Shown: positions 53,575 to 62,778 of the stretch, piece by piece
Position numbering within the stretch: the first letter of the stretch is position 1
Layout: each line of letters opens with the position of its first letter
Translations under genes and position numbers: made by a program
DNA from: DATJLY01 sp963729295
GTDB taxonomy: Bacteria; Pseudomonadota; Alphaproteobacteria; ATCC43930; CGMCC-115725
Direction of reading: 5' to 3'
Length of the DNA: 64,000 nucleotides
Assembly: GCA_963729295.1 (NCBI GenBank)
Contig: CAVSNJ010000010.1
Span: 124,001-188,000 of the forward strand
Notes under the pieces: model-generated
What the model saw: the letters and a program-made list of their open reading frames with translations, nothing else
What the model was told of the DNA's origin: nothing
Database searches by the model: none

Positions 53575-53648
53575 GGGCGCATCCTAGTCCTCCCTCTTCC
53601 CGGAGGGGAGAGGTGCTATAACGCGCTCGTCATCGAAAGGAGCGCGCC

Positions 53649-54479
53649 ATGGCCAGTCTCGTCGGGGTGTTTGCGGCAAGCCACGGGCCGCTCATCGCGC
53701 GCGACTGGGACAAGATGGCGCCGGCGCTGCGCGAGCAGTTCAAGGCGCGCTTTGCGGCCCTGGGCGCGCGCTTTGAATCCTGCAACCCCGACATCCTCAT
53801 CGAAATCTCGCCCGATCACTGGGCCAATTTCTTCCTCGACAATCTGCCGTCGCTCTGCATCGGCGTCGGCGAATCGCATGACGGCCCGCCGGAACCATTC
53901 CTCAAGGATTTTCCGTGGCAGGAAATGCCGGGCCATCCGGGCCTCGGCCGCCACATCCTCGAGACCGCGCTCAAGGAGGATTTCGAGCCGTCGGTGTCGC
54001 ATCATTTGAGGCTCGACCACGGCTTCTGCATCCCGCTTCTGCGCATGGGGCTGAAGCGGCTGCCGGCGATCGTGCCGATCATCGTCAACGACCTCGAGCC
54101 GCCGATGATCAGCATCAGGCGCTGCCTCACTTGGGGACGGCTTCTGCGTCGTGCGATCGAATCCTATCCCGAGCGTCTGCGCGTCGCGATCCTGGCGACG
54201 GGCGGCCTCAGCCACTCGATCGGCGAGCCGACCATGGGCGCGATCGACGAGCGCTTCGACCACGAGTGTCTCAGGCTTTTCACGTCGGGGCATGACGGCC
54301 CGCTCGCCGATTATCTCGAGCGCGCGCTGCCGCAGACCGGCAACGGCGCCCACGAAGTGCGCAACTGGGTGATTGCGCACGCGGCTGCCGGCAGCCGCGG
54401 CTTCGAGCTCGTCGCTTACGATCCCGTGCCGGAAGTCTATGTCGGCTGCGGCTATGCGGCGTGGAAGGTCGCGGCCTAG
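53649..54479 (+). CDS. LigB-type class III extradiol dioxygenase
   Basis: A 276-residue dioxygenase of the protocatechuate 4,5-dioxygenase beta-subunit (LigB) type. Iron ligands are His in ASHGP (about residue 12) and His in SPDHW (about 57), with the Glu and active-site His in LATGGLSHSIG. Class III enzymes open catechol rings with Fe(II). No small alpha subunit (LigA) is beside it, so it is either a single-subunit relative or an orphan. A PDC-hydrolase-like gene lies at 40366. It starts divergent from the monooxygenase and its stop overlaps the AIM24 gene by four bases. Confidence 0.85.
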   Translation: MASLVGVFAASHGPLIARDWDKMAPALREQFKARFAALGARFESCNPDILIEISPDHWANFFLDNLPSLCIGVGESHDGPPEPFLKDFPWQEMPGHPGLGRHILETALKEDFEPSVSHHLRLDHGFCIPLLRMGLKRLPAIVPIIVNDLEPPMISIRRCLTWGRLLRRAIESYPERLRVAILATGGLSHSIGEPTMGAIDERFDHECLRLFTSGHDGPLADYLERALPQTGNGAHEVRNWVIAHAAAGSRGFELVAYDPVPEVYVGCGYAAWKVAA

Positions 54480-55243
54480 TTGTTGTTGGTGAGGCCGCGC
54501 AGGATCGAGCCGGCAACGCCACCCAAGACACCCGCCTGCACCGTCTGCGCCTCGCCCTTGCCGCCGAGATAGGGGGCGAGCGCGTGCGCCAGATTGGCGA
54601 GCGTGAGGGTCTGCAGCCACACCTTGCCCGGCCCGGAGAGCTGCGCGATGAAGAGTCCCGCGCCGCCGAAGATCGCGTTGCTGATGCCGCGCATGGTGAC
54701 GATGTCGAAATTGACCGTGTCCTCGAACATGCCGACATGGCCGGGATGGACCTTGATGGTTTCGCCGGCCTTCAGATCGTAGGTCACGAGCTCGCCGCCC
54801 AATTCGATCCACGCTTTGCAGGGTCCGCCGAGCTTCTGCATGATGAAGCCGTTGCCGCCGAAGATTCCGGCGCCGAGCGAGCGCTGGAATGCCATCGCGA
54901 GCGTGCCGCCTTCGGTCGCGCACAGGAACCCGTCGCGGTGGATCATGTACGAGCGCCCGGGCGCCACGTCGAATTCGTGGATCGTGCCGGGCACCTTCGC
55001 CGCGAACGCGATCACGCCGGTGCCGCCTTCGGACGTGTATTCGGTCATGAACAGCCCGCCGCCCGAGACCGCCCGCCCGAGCGCGCCCCAGATGCTCTTG
55101 GCGCCGGCCGTCTGCGTCGTCGTGCGCAGCACCATGTTGGCGCTCATCCACGAGAATTCGCCCGGCTCGGCGATGATCTTCTCGCCCGGCTCGAGCGCGA
55201 TCTCGAGGACCGGCATGGTCGAGCCCGTGATCTTCGATTGCAT
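54476..55243 (-). CDS. AIM24/TIGR00266 family protein
   Basis: A 255-residue all-beta protein of the AIM24 family: PVLEIALEPGEKIIAEPGEFSWMS at the start, then Gly-rich repeats such as GALGRAVSGGGLFM and GGNGFIMQKLGG, and HPGHVGMFEDTV. Members are cytoplasmic or membrane-associated and have no settled function. ATG 55243 (MQSKITGS) was chosen; an ATG at 55282 adds a basic leader. Convergent with the LigB gene by a four-base overlap. Confidence 0.82.
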   Translation of the reverse strand: MQSKITGSTMPVLEIALEPGEKIIAEPGEFSWMSANMVLRTTTQTAGAKSIWGALGRAVSGGGLFMTEYTSEGGTGVIAFAAKVPGTIHEFDVAPGRSYMIHRDGFLCATEGGTLAMAFQRSLGAGIFGGNGFIMQKLGGPCKAWIELGGELVTYDLKAGETIKVHPGHVGMFEDTVNFDIVTMRGISNAIFGGAGLFIAQLSGPGKVWLQTLTLANLAHALAPYLGGKGEAQTVQAGVLGGVAGSILRGLTNNN

Positions 55244-55433
55244 GTCCCGTCTCCTGTCGCGGTCCTTGGGAAGGTCAATCAAACTATTGAAAGCTTTGTG
55301 AAGCGCGGCGGCTCCGGCCGACGAAATCCGGGATTTTCAGCCATCGTCGCTGTAACGCAATTTTATTGCCGCGGGGAATCCCTTGTGGGGGGTGTAGAAT
55401 TTTAGTATCACGAAACGGCAACGTCAGGAGGGG

Positions 55434-55464
55434 GCGCCGGCAGGAAGCCGGCGCGCCGGTTTTT
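55434..55464 (+). terminator. terminator-like leader hairpin before second importer operon
   Basis: GCGCCGGC at 55434-55441 pairs with GCCGGCGC at 55447-55454 over an AGGAA loop, followed by GCCGG and a TTTTT at 55460-55464. It is 37 bases before the solute-binding protein ATG, so it may be an attenuator or end an upstream short transcript rather than a gene. Confidence 0.45.
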
Positions 55465-55500
55465 CCCGACAAAATGCAGGAAACGGCAAGGGAGGAAAAC

Positions 55501-56766
55501 ATGAACCGGCCCACCTCGTCCACCATTCGCCGCCGCACGATTTTGCAGGCCGTCGCCGCCGCGGGCGTGGCGCAGGTCGCGGCGCCCTTCGTGTGGTCCG
55601 CGCGCGCCGCCGACACCGTCAAGATCGGCCTCGACAATCCCTTGACCGGGACCTACGCCGCGCTCGGCAAGAACGAGCTGATCGGCGCCCAGCTGGCGCT
55701 CGACCAGATCAACGCTCACGGCGGCATCCTCGGCCGGCAGGCCGAATTGTTGGTCGAGGATTCGACCAGCGCCGACACTGCGACTGCGGTGCAGAAGGCC
55801 AACAAGCTGATCGAGCGCGACCACGTCAATTTCCTGCTCGGCAACATCAATTCGGGCTTGGCTCAGGCCATGGCGAACGTCAGCTTCGAGAAGGGCGTGT
55901 TCCATATCGTGCCCGGCGGCCACACCGACAGCGTCACCGGCTCGCAATGCCACTGGAACGTGTTCCGCGTCTGCAACACGACGCGAATGGAGACCAATTC
56001 GGTCTCGAAGCTGCTTTTGGATAAGTACGGCAAGAAGTGGTACTTCATCACCACCGACTACGCCTTCGGCCATTCGCTCCAGGAAGGGTTCGAAGCGAGC
56101 CTCAAGGTCGCCGGGGGCACCGAGCTGGGTGCCGACGAGGTGCCGCTCCAGTCGACCGACTTCTCCTCCTATCTCATCAAGGCGCAATCGACCAATCCGG
56201 ATGCGATCATTCTGCTTCTCGCCGGCGACGACATGATCAACTGCCTGAAGCAGGCGGTGCAGTTCGGTCTCGACAAGAAGTTCCACATCGCGGGTGCGCA
56301 GCAGGAACTCGAGGTCAATCTCGGCCTGCCGCCCGAGGCGCTGTTCGGCGACTGGGTGTTCGAGTGGTACTGGAAGCAGCCTGGCGTGCCGCATCTCGAA
56401 GAGTTCGTCGCGGACGTGAGGAAGCGCAGCGACGGCCACGTGCCGACGGCCCGCACCTGGTTCGGCTTTGCCTCGGTCCATACCTGCAAGCTCGCCGCCG
56501 AGGCTGCCAAGTCGCTCGAGCCCGTCAAGCTGGCCAAAGCGATGCAGGGCCTCGTGCTCCCGCCCGAGATCGCGCTGATGCCGAACAACCCGTTCTACCG
56601 CGTCGGCGACAACCAGTTGATGCCGACGCTGTTCGTCGGCCATTCGCAGCCGGCGCCGAAGGGCGGCGATCCGGAGGATTTGTTCGCCGTCACGCAGGAG
56701 GTGAAGGGCGTCGAGGCGGCGCTGTCGGTCGAGCAGACCGGCTGCAAGGTCGTGTGGCCGTCCTGA
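55501..56766 (+). CDS. ABC transporter substrate-binding protein (HAAT family), Tat signal, second importer
   Basis: A 421-residue type I binding protein. The N-terminus has the twin-arginine region RRRTILQAVAAAG and cleavage near ARAA-D, so Tat export is likely. The mature part starts VKIGLDNPLTGTYAALGKNELIGAQLALDQI; the ligand area has TDFSSYLIKAQSTNPDAIILLLAG. ATG 55501 follows GGGAGGAAAAC. It heads an operon with livH, livM, livG and livF-like genes. Ligand unknown; the region makes an aromatic acid plausible. Confidence 0.9.
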   Translation: MNRPTSSTIRRRTILQAVAAAGVAQVAAPFVWSARAADTVKIGLDNPLTGTYAALGKNELIGAQLALDQINAHGGILGRQAELLVEDSTSADTATAVQKANKLIERDHVNFLLGNINSGLAQAMANVSFEKGVFHIVPGGHTDSVTGSQCHWNVFRVCNTTRMETNSVSKLLLDKYGKKWYFITTDYAFGHSLQEGFEASLKVAGGTELGADEVPLQSTDFSSYLIKAQSTNPDAIILLLAGDDMINCLKQAVQFGLDKKFHIAGAQQELEVNLGLPPEALFGDWVFEWYWKQPGVPHLEEFVADVRKRSDGHVPTARTWFGFASVHTCKLAAEAAKSLEPVKLAKAMQGLVLPPEIALMPNNPFYRVGDNQLMPTLFVGHSQPAPKGGDPEDLFAVTQEVKGVEAALSVEQTGCKVVWPS

Positions 56767-56922
56767 CGCGGGAGCCAGCGCAGCCGGACTTCGTTCAGGA
56801 TGAGGGCCATCTCGAGTGCGGTCGATCAAGTACCTTGTCCTGAACGGCGGCCGCTGCGGCGGCGCGCGAAATCGAGGAACGCGGCGGCGGGTCATGACCC
56901 GGCCTGACCGCCGCGCCGCCCG

Positions 56923-57789
56923 ATGACCACGCTTCTTCTCTTCAACATCTTCAACGGGCTCATCATCGGCGCCTTCTACGCGATGATGGCGCTTGGGCTG
57001 TCGCTCATCCTGAACCTCTCGGGCGTCATCAATTTTGCGCATGGCGGGTTTCTGGCGATCGGCGGCTATCTCGCCTACACGCTGACCCCGATCGTCGGGT
57101 ATTGGGGCGCGTTGCTCCTGGCCCCGCTCCTGACGGCGGCGATCGGAATTGCCGTCGAACGCGTGCTGATCCGCCGCCTCTATGGCCGCGATCCGCTCTA
57201 TAGCCTTTTGTTGACCTTCGGCCTCGCCTTCATGATCGAGGATGGCACGCGCTTCATTTGGGGCGCGCAAAGCCTGCCCTTTCAGATTCCGGAATGGCTC
57301 AACCGGCCCTTGAGCACCGAATTCTTCTTCCTGACCGGATACCGCGTGTTCATGGTGGCGCTCGTCGCGGCCGTGGTGCTGGGGCTGTTCCTGATCCTGA
57401 CCCGCACCCGGCTCGGCCTCAGGATCCGCGCCGGCACGCTCGATCTCGAGACCGTGTCGGTCCTGGGCGTCAACGTGCACGTTCTGCGCAACCTGAATTT
57501 CGGCCTCGGCATTTATCTCGCGGGTCTCGCCGGCGTGCTCGCTGTCGGCATGCTGGGGCTCGAGCCGACGATCGGCGATTCGCTCATCATGCCGAGCTTC
57601 ATCACCATCATCGTCGGTGGCCTCGGCTCGCTCCCGGGCACGCTACTCGGCGGCTTGCTGATCGGCGTCGCTTCGGGCGTCACCAGCGTGTTCTTTCCCT
57701 CGGCAAGCGAGGCTGTGATCTATGTGATCATGGCGGCGGTCCTGATCGTCCGTCCGCGCGGGCTTTTGGGCGAGGAGGGGCGGTTCTGA
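56923..57789 (+). CDS. branched-chain amino acid-type ABC transporter permease (LivH-like)
   Basis: A 288-residue membrane permease beginning LLFNIFNGLIIGAFYAMMALGLSLILNLSGVINFAHGGF and ending with the GGLGSLPGTLLGGLLIGV block for ATPase contact. Eight or so hydrophobic segments. It shares one base with the LivM start (TGATG at 57787-57791). It is 156 bases behind the binding-protein gene; that gap shows nothing remarkable. Confidence 0.92.
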   Translation: MTTLLLFNIFNGLIIGAFYAMMALGLSLILNLSGVINFAHGGFLAIGGYLAYTLTPIVGYWGALLLAPLLTAAIGIAVERVLIRRLYGRDPLYSLLLTFGLAFMIEDGTRFIWGAQSLPFQIPEWLNRPLSTEFFFLTGYRVFMVALVAAVVLGLFLILTRTRLGLRIRAGTLDLETVSVLGVNVHVLRNLNFGLGIYLAGLAGVLAVGMLGLEPTIGDSLIMPSFITIIVGGLGSLPGTLLGGLLIGVASGVTSVFFPSASEAVIYVIMAAVLIVRPRGLLGEEGRF

Positions 57790-58739
57790 TGCCGAAGCTC
57801 GACAAGCGCGCCGCCGACGCGCTCATTTGGGCGGCGCTGCTCAGCGCGCCGTTCTGGCTGCCGCTGTTGGGCGGCTATGTCGAGCTTGGAAGCCGCATCG
57901 TTATCATGGCATTGGCGGCGATGGCGCTCAATTTCCTCCTTGGATATACCGGCGTCCTGTCGTTCGGGCACGCCGCCTATTTCGGCCTCGCCGCCTATGG
58001 CGCCGCGGCGACCATCAAATATCTCTACCCGAGCACGCCCTTGGCCATGCTGGTCGGCATCCTCACCGGGACCGCCGCCGCCGCGCTGATCGGCCCGATG
58101 ATCGTGCGCCTACGCGGCGTCTATTTCGCCATGTGCACGATCGCCTTCGGCCAGGTGTTCTACTTCATCGCCTTTCGCTGGCGCACCTTCACCGGCGGCG
58201 ACGACGGCCTCACCGCGTGGCACCGCGTGCCGATCGACCTGGGCTTTACCAGCATCAATATCCTGGGGAACAACAAGGCTTTCTATTACCTGACGCTCGC
58301 CGCATTTGCGGCATCGGCGGCGGTGATGGCGTTCCTGTTGCGCTCGCCGTTCGGCCGCACGCTCCTCGCCATCCGCGAGAACGAGCGCCGCGCGCGCTTT
58401 CTCGGCATTCCGGTCGACCGCCACATCTGGATGTCGTGGGTGATCTCATGCCTCTTCGTCAGTGTCGCGGGTTCGCTTTATGCGCTGCTGAACGATTTCG
58501 TCGATCCGCGCGCGCTGCGCTGGGACATGTCGGGCACGTTCGTCATCATGGCCGTCCTGGGCGGAATGCGCAATTTCTGGGGGCCGCTCATCGGCGCGTC
58601 GATCTTCCTCGTGCTCGAGGACTACGTCTCGAGCCACACCGAGAACTGGATGTCGTTCATAGGATTGTTCTTCGTGCTGATCGTACTGTTCTTCCCGCGC
58701 GGCGTGCTTGGCATGCTGCGGCGGAGAAGCGCGCAATGA
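57789..58739 (+). CDS. branched-chain amino acid-type ABC transporter permease (LivM-like)
   Basis: A 316-residue membrane permease with the LivM block ALNFLLGYTGVLSFGHAAYFGLAAYG and the coupling region VLGGMRNFWGPLIGASIFLVLED. ATG 57789 overlaps the LivH stop; the large open frame starting upstream is a shadow. The stop overlaps the LivG start in ATGA (58736-58739). Forms the channel of the second importer. Confidence 0.92.
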   Translation: MPKLDKRAADALIWAALLSAPFWLPLLGGYVELGSRIVIMALAAMALNFLLGYTGVLSFGHAAYFGLAAYGAAATIKYLYPSTPLAMLVGILTGTAAAALIGPMIVRLRGVYFAMCTIAFGQVFYFIAFRWRTFTGGDDGLTAWHRVPIDLGFTSINILGNNKAFYYLTLAAFAASAAVMAFLLRSPFGRTLLAIRENERRARFLGIPVDRHIWMSWVISCLFVSVAGSLYALLNDFVDPRALRWDMSGTFVIMAVLGGMRNFWGPLIGASIFLVLEDYVSSHTENWMSFIGLFFVLIVLFFPRGVLGMLRRRSAQ

Positions 58740-59485
58740 GCCTTCTCAAGGTCGAGTCCGTGTCGCGCCGGTTCGGCGATCTCGTCGCGGTCGACAACGT
58801 CTCGATGGTTGTCGAGCCGGGCGAGCTCCGTGCCGTGATCGGCCCCAACGGCGCCGGCAAGACCACCTTCTTCAATCTCATCAGCGGCTTCCTGACGCCC
58901 TCCTCGGGCAAGATCGTATTCGACGGCGCCGATATCACGCGGGTTCTTCCGGCGCGGCGCGTATGGCGCGGCATCGCCCGCACCTTTCAGATCACGGAAG
59001 TCTTCCCTGAGCTTACGACGCGCGAGAATCTGCGCATCGCCGTCGAGGTCGCTTCGGGCTATCGGGTCAAGATGTGGCTCTCGCGCAATGCCGCTGGTGC
59101 GGTCAAGGCGCGTGTTGAGGAACTCTTGGAGATGAGCGGCCTCGAACCCAATGCCGACCGGCTCGTCGGCGAGCTTTCGCATGGCGACCAGCGCGCGACA
59201 GAGATCATGATGGCCCTCGCTTTGAAGCCGCGCCTCCTGCTCCTCGACGAGCCCACGGCCGGCATGGGCGACCAGGAGACTTATGACATCACCCGGCTCA
59301 TCCGCAAGCTGCACCACGGCCAGAACCTGACGATCGTGCTGATCGAGCACGACATGCGGGTCGTATTCCACCTCGCCGACCGCATCATGGTGCTGGCCGA
59401 GGGCGCGACACTCGCCGAAGGCACGCCGCAGGACATCGCCCGCAACGAGGCGGTGCAGGAGGCCTATCTCGGGAAGGCGGCATGA
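58736..59485 (+). CDS. ABC transporter ATP-binding protein (LivG-like)
   Basis: A 249-residue ATPase with Walker A GPNGAGKTT, signature LSHGDQRATEIMMALAL, Walker B LLLLDEPTAGMGDQE and switch His in IEHDMRVVF. The signature is closer to the usual form than in the first importer (at 14394), so the two operons are not simple duplicates. Overlaps LivM and LivF by four bases. Confidence 0.92.
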   Translation: MSLLKVESVSRRFGDLVAVDNVSMVVEPGELRAVIGPNGAGKTTFFNLISGFLTPSSGKIVFDGADITRVLPARRVWRGIARTFQITEVFPELTTRENLRIAVEVASGYRVKMWLSRNAAGAVKARVEELLEMSGLEPNADRLVGELSHGDQRATEIMMALALKPRLLLLDEPTAGMGDQETYDITRLIRKLHHGQNLTIVLIEHDMRVVFHLADRIMVLAEGATLAEGTPQDIARNEAVQEAYLGKAA

Positions 59486-60213
59486 GTGCGCTCGTTCTCG
59501 AAGCCGCGGGGCTGCACACCTTTTACGGCAAGAGCCACATCCTGCACGGCATCGGCCTCGAGGTGCGCGAGGGCGAGATCGTGACGCTTCTGGGTCGCAA
59601 CGGCGCCGGCAAGACGACGACGCTCCGCAGCCTCATGGGCCTCACGCCCGCGCGCGAGGGAAGCGTGCGCATCTTCGGCCATGCGACGACCGATTGGGCG
59701 CCCTATCGCATCGCCACGCTCGGCGTCGGCTATGTGCCCGAAGGCCGCCGCATCTTTCCGAACCTCACGGTCGAGGAGAACCTCAAGGTGCCGGCCGACC
59801 GGCCGGGACCCTGGACGATCCCCCGCATCTACCAGCTTTTCCCGCGCCTGGCGCAGCGCCGCGGCAACAAGGGGCGCCAGCTCTCGGGCGGCGAGCAAGA
59901 GATGCTGTCGATCTCGCGCGCGCTGCTTTTGAATCCTAAGCTCCTGCTGCTCGACGAACCGTCGCAGGGCTTGGCGCCGCTCATCGTGCAGGAAGTGTTC
60001 CGTGTCGTGGCTTCCGCGCGCGGGGAGGGGATCGCGGTGCTGCTCGTCGAGCAGAACGTGCGCGCCGCGGTCGAGATCGCCGACCGCGCCTATGTGCTCG
60101 ACGACGGCCGCGTCGTGTTCCAGGGCTCGGCCGCCGAGTTTGGCAGCGATGAGGATCGCGTCCGCGCGCTCGCTGGCGCCAGCGCCGAGGAGTGGACCGC
60201 GCCGAGCGAATAA
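59482..60213 (+). CDS. ABC transporter ATP-binding protein (LivF-like)
   Basis: A 243-residue ATPase with Walker A GRNGAGKTTT, signature LSGGEQEMLSISRAL, Walker B LLLLDEPSQGLAP and the usual LVEQNVRAAV. Ends the second importer operon. An MFS gene follows after 21 bases and may be transcribed with it. Confidence 0.92.
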   Translation: MSALVLEAAGLHTFYGKSHILHGIGLEVREGEIVTLLGRNGAGKTTTLRSLMGLTPAREGSVRIFGHATTDWAPYRIATLGVGYVPEGRRIFPNLTVEENLKVPADRPGPWTIPRIYQLFPRLAQRRGNKGRQLSGGEQEMLSISRALLLNPKLLLLDEPSQGLAPLIVQEVFRVVASARGEGIAVLLVEQNVRAAVEIADRAYVLDDGRVVFQGSAAEFGSDEDRVRALAGASAEEWTAPSE

Positions 60214-60234
60214 GGCGCATGGTACAGTCCGAAC

Positions 60235-61458
60235 ATGCCGTCGTCTGCTGCCGCCGCCTCCCGCACCTTGTTCGCCCATCGCCCCTTCCTCCTTTATTTC
60301 TGGGCGCGCGGCTTTTCCGAACTCTCGTTCCAGATGGCGGCGGTCGCAGTCGGCTGGCAGATCTATGCGCTGACCGACAGCGCGTTCGATCTCGGCATCC
60401 TCGGGCTCGTCGAGTTCGTGCCGACGGCCTGCCTCGTCTTCATCGCCGGCCACGCCGCCGACCGCTATGACAGGAAGCGCGTCGTGCAGCTTTGCCAGGT
60501 CGCGTCCGGCCTCACGGCGTTCCTGCTCGCCTGGGGCAGCCTCGCCGGATGGATCACGGTGGGCGAGATCTTCGCCGCCGTGGCGCTGTTCGGCGCGGCG
60601 ACGGCGTTCGAAAGCCCGGCCGCGGCGGCGCTGCTCCCGGGCGTGGCGCCCGAGGGCCTGCTGCAAAAAGCCACGGCGCTCACGACCGCCGCGTTTCAGG
60701 TGGCGATGATCAGCGGCCCGGCCTTGGGCGGCTTCGTCTATGCGCTTTCGCCCGCGGCGCCCTATGCGCTGATGGCGGCGTTCTGGCTTTCGGCCGCGCT
60801 CTTCAATGGCGCGATCCGGCTCGAGCGCGCGCTCGCGGCAAAGGAATTGCCGACGCTCGACGAATTATTCGCCGGCGTCGGCTTCGTGCGTCGCAACAAG
60901 GCGATCCTCGGCACGATCTCGCTCGATCTCTTCGCCGTGCTCCTGGGCGGGGCCACCACGCTGCTGCCGATCTTCGCGAGCGACATCCTGCACACCGGGC
61001 CGCTGGGCCTGGGCGTGCTGCGCAGCGCGCCGGCGGTGGGCGCGCTGCTCATGTCGGCGGTATTGGCGAAGAGGCCATTCGAGCGCCGCGTCGGCATGCG
61101 CATGTTCCAGGCGGTGATCGTGTTCGGCTTCGCCACCTTGGTGTTCGCCTTCTCGCAGGCGATGTGGCTCTCGATCCTGGCGCTCGCCATCCTGGGCGCG
61201 GCCGACGCGGTCAGCATGGTGATCCGCATCTCGCTGGTGCAGCTTGCCACGCCGGACGAGATGCGCGGCCGCGTCGGCGCGGTGAACTTCCTCTTCGTCA
61301 ACGCCTCCTACCAGCTTGGCGGCTTCGAGAGCGGCATCACGGCGGCGCTGTTCGGCGCCGTGCCGGCGGCGGCATTGGGCGGCATCGGCACGATCGTCGT
61401 GGCGCTGCTGTGGATGAAGCTCTTTCCCACCTTGCGCGACGTCGAACGGCTCGAGTGA
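60235..61458 (+). CDS. MFS transporter (12-TM, enterobactin-exporter/MdtG-like group)
   Basis: A 407-residue inner-membrane transporter. It begins RTLFAHRPFLLYFWARGFSEL, has AGHAADRYDRKRVVQ as motif A and LVQLATPDEMRGRVGAVN, a pattern typical of the MFS_3 (EntS-like) group. About 12 hydrophobic segments. It follows the LivF gene by 21 bases, so it may be part of the operon, perhaps exporting an end product or the same compound. Substrate unknown. Confidence 0.88.
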   Translation: MPSSAAAASRTLFAHRPFLLYFWARGFSELSFQMAAVAVGWQIYALTDSAFDLGILGLVEFVPTACLVFIAGHAADRYDRKRVVQLCQVASGLTAFLLAWGSLAGWITVGEIFAAVALFGAATAFESPAAAALLPGVAPEGLLQKATALTTAAFQVAMISGPALGGFVYALSPAAPYALMAAFWLSAALFNGAIRLERALAAKELPTLDELFAGVGFVRRNKAILGTISLDLFAVLLGGATTLLPIFASDILHTGPLGLGVLRSAPAVGALLMSAVLAKRPFERRVGMRMFQAVIVFGFATLVFAFSQAMWLSILALAILGAADAVSMVIRISLVQLATPDEMRGRVGAVNFLFVNASYQLGGFESGITAALFGAVPAAALGGIGTIVVALLWMKLFPTLRDVERLE

Positions 61459-61467
61459 GGCGCCTCG

Positions 61468-62418
61468 TTACGGCGTCGCGTGACCTTGGAACTCGGCCGG
61501 CGCGGGCTCGCCCCAGGGGCCCTTGGTGCCCTCGCCGGCGACGACGAGCGTCGGCTGGTGATGGACGTTGATGCGGTCGCTATCGGTCCAGTGCTCGTGC
61601 ACGCGGCCCCAGGGATCGGACCAGTAGTCGTAGATCTGGCTGCCGAGGTGGTGCCGGCCGATCCCCCACATGTGCTTGTACCGGCCGGTCTCCTTGAGGA
61701 AATTGTGGCCCATCATCACGTCGTCGACGTCGCGCACCTCGAAAGAGAAATGGTTGAGGCCGGTCTTCTCGCCGCGGATGCAGAAGAAGACGTGATGATC
61801 GACGAACGCCTCGCCGCGGTCGCAACGGTTGAACGAGCCGACCAGATGCTCGGGCTGCCCGCTATAGACCTCGTCCGATTTCAGAAGGCCGAGATTGTCG
61901 CGGTACCAGGCGAGCGAGCGCTCGATCTCGCGCGTCATGATGACGCTGTGGCCCATGCGCATGACCTGCGCCGGGACGGCGCGCTTCGGCCGCATCAGCG
62001 CGCCGGCCCGCGCGGTGCGCTGCGAGGCCATGTTGAACGGAATCTCGCGCAAAGGCAGGGCGGGTACCTTCTCTTGTCCCGCCACCACCTCGATCTGCCA
62101 GCCGTCCGGGTCCTTGAGGCGGACGCGCTTGCCGCCGCCCGGCTCGTCGATGTGCTCGATGCCGCTCGCCCCCGGCAGATTCGCGAGCGTCGCAAGATCG
62201 TCCTCGCTCGGCGCGTACCAGGCGAACCCGACAAAGCGCGGATCGCCCTTTTCGGTGATGTGTAGGTGATGGTTGGGGTCGGTGCCGCGCATGTAGAGCG
62301 CAGTCGCCGTCCGAGCCGCCCGGACCATGCCGAAATCGGTCAGGAACTGCTCGGCGACATCGAGGTCGGGCGCGCGGAGCCGCCCCCAGGCGATTTCGGC
62401 GACCTTGATCGTAGGCAT
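61468..62418 (-). CDS. two-domain VOC extradiol dioxygenase-like protein (paralogue of 33206-34153)
   Basis: A 316-residue type I extradiol dioxygenase-like protein. Iron triad: His in RMGHSVIMT, His in LNHFSFEVRD and Glu in GRVHEHW. The N-terminus (PTIKVAEIAWGRLRAPDLDV), HHLHITEKGD and HMWGIGRH are close to the protein at 33206. It ends ten bases before the convergent MFS gene and stands alone. Probably cleaves a catechol-like compound. Confidence 0.87.
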   Translation of the reverse strand: MPTIKVAEIAWGRLRAPDLDVAEQFLTDFGMVRAARTATALYMRGTDPNHHLHITEKGDPRFVGFAWYAPSEDDLATLANLPGASGIEHIDEPGGGKRVRLKDPDGWQIEVVAGQEKVPALPLREIPFNMASQRTARAGALMRPKRAVPAQVMRMGHSVIMTREIERSLAWYRDNLGLLKSDEVYSGQPEHLVGSFNRCDRGEAFVDHHVFFCIRGEKTGLNHFSFEVRDVDDVMMGHNFLKETGRYKHMWGIGRHHLGSQIYDYWSDPWGRVHEHWTDSDRINVHHQPTLVVAGEGTKGPWGEPAPAEFQGHATP

Positions 62419-62778
62419 GGGCTTCCTCCTGGTCCTGGCGGCGGATTAACGAATTCTGGCACGGGCTATGGCCGTGCTTCAAGGCTGTGGACGCGGCCTC
62501 GATTTGCCCTTCGCCGGGCGCCGGGCGGGTTTGCCCGAGGCGCGGGCAGGGTCGCGGACGGGCTTCGCTTCACATCTGAGGTCCAAAAAATTCTATATTG
62601 TTAAATAGCGTATTGCATTACGATCTTAAAGTTAGACCGGAATTCGACCGAATGCGGCCGGGCCGGGCGGTTCCGGAAATGTGCGGGCGATTTCCGCTCT
62701 CTGCGCGATTTTCGCTTGCTCAATCCGGGGGCCGGTTCCACTTTGAGCGCGCGGGCGGGACGCCCACCGGAGGAAACG
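62419..62778. other. 360-base intergenic region
   Basis: It contains GC-rich inverted repeats (about 62505-62560), then an AT-rich stretch at about 62580-62631 with TATATTGTTAAATAG and TTGCATTACGATCTTAAAG that could hold the promoter of the basic protein gene. The short open frames inside are Arg/Gly/Pro-rich and not convincing. No tRNA or other RNA gene was seen. Confidence 0.6.

Noticed and set aside
55370..55410. Sigma-70-like boxes before the second importer (TAGAAT, TAGTAT)
   Set aside because: No -35 box at suitable spacing was found, so no promoter is called.
62468..62608. Short open frames in the 360-base gap, one plus (46 codons) and one basic minus (about 35 codons)
   Set aside because: No ribosome site, composition follows the GC-rich repeats, and no recognisable pattern.
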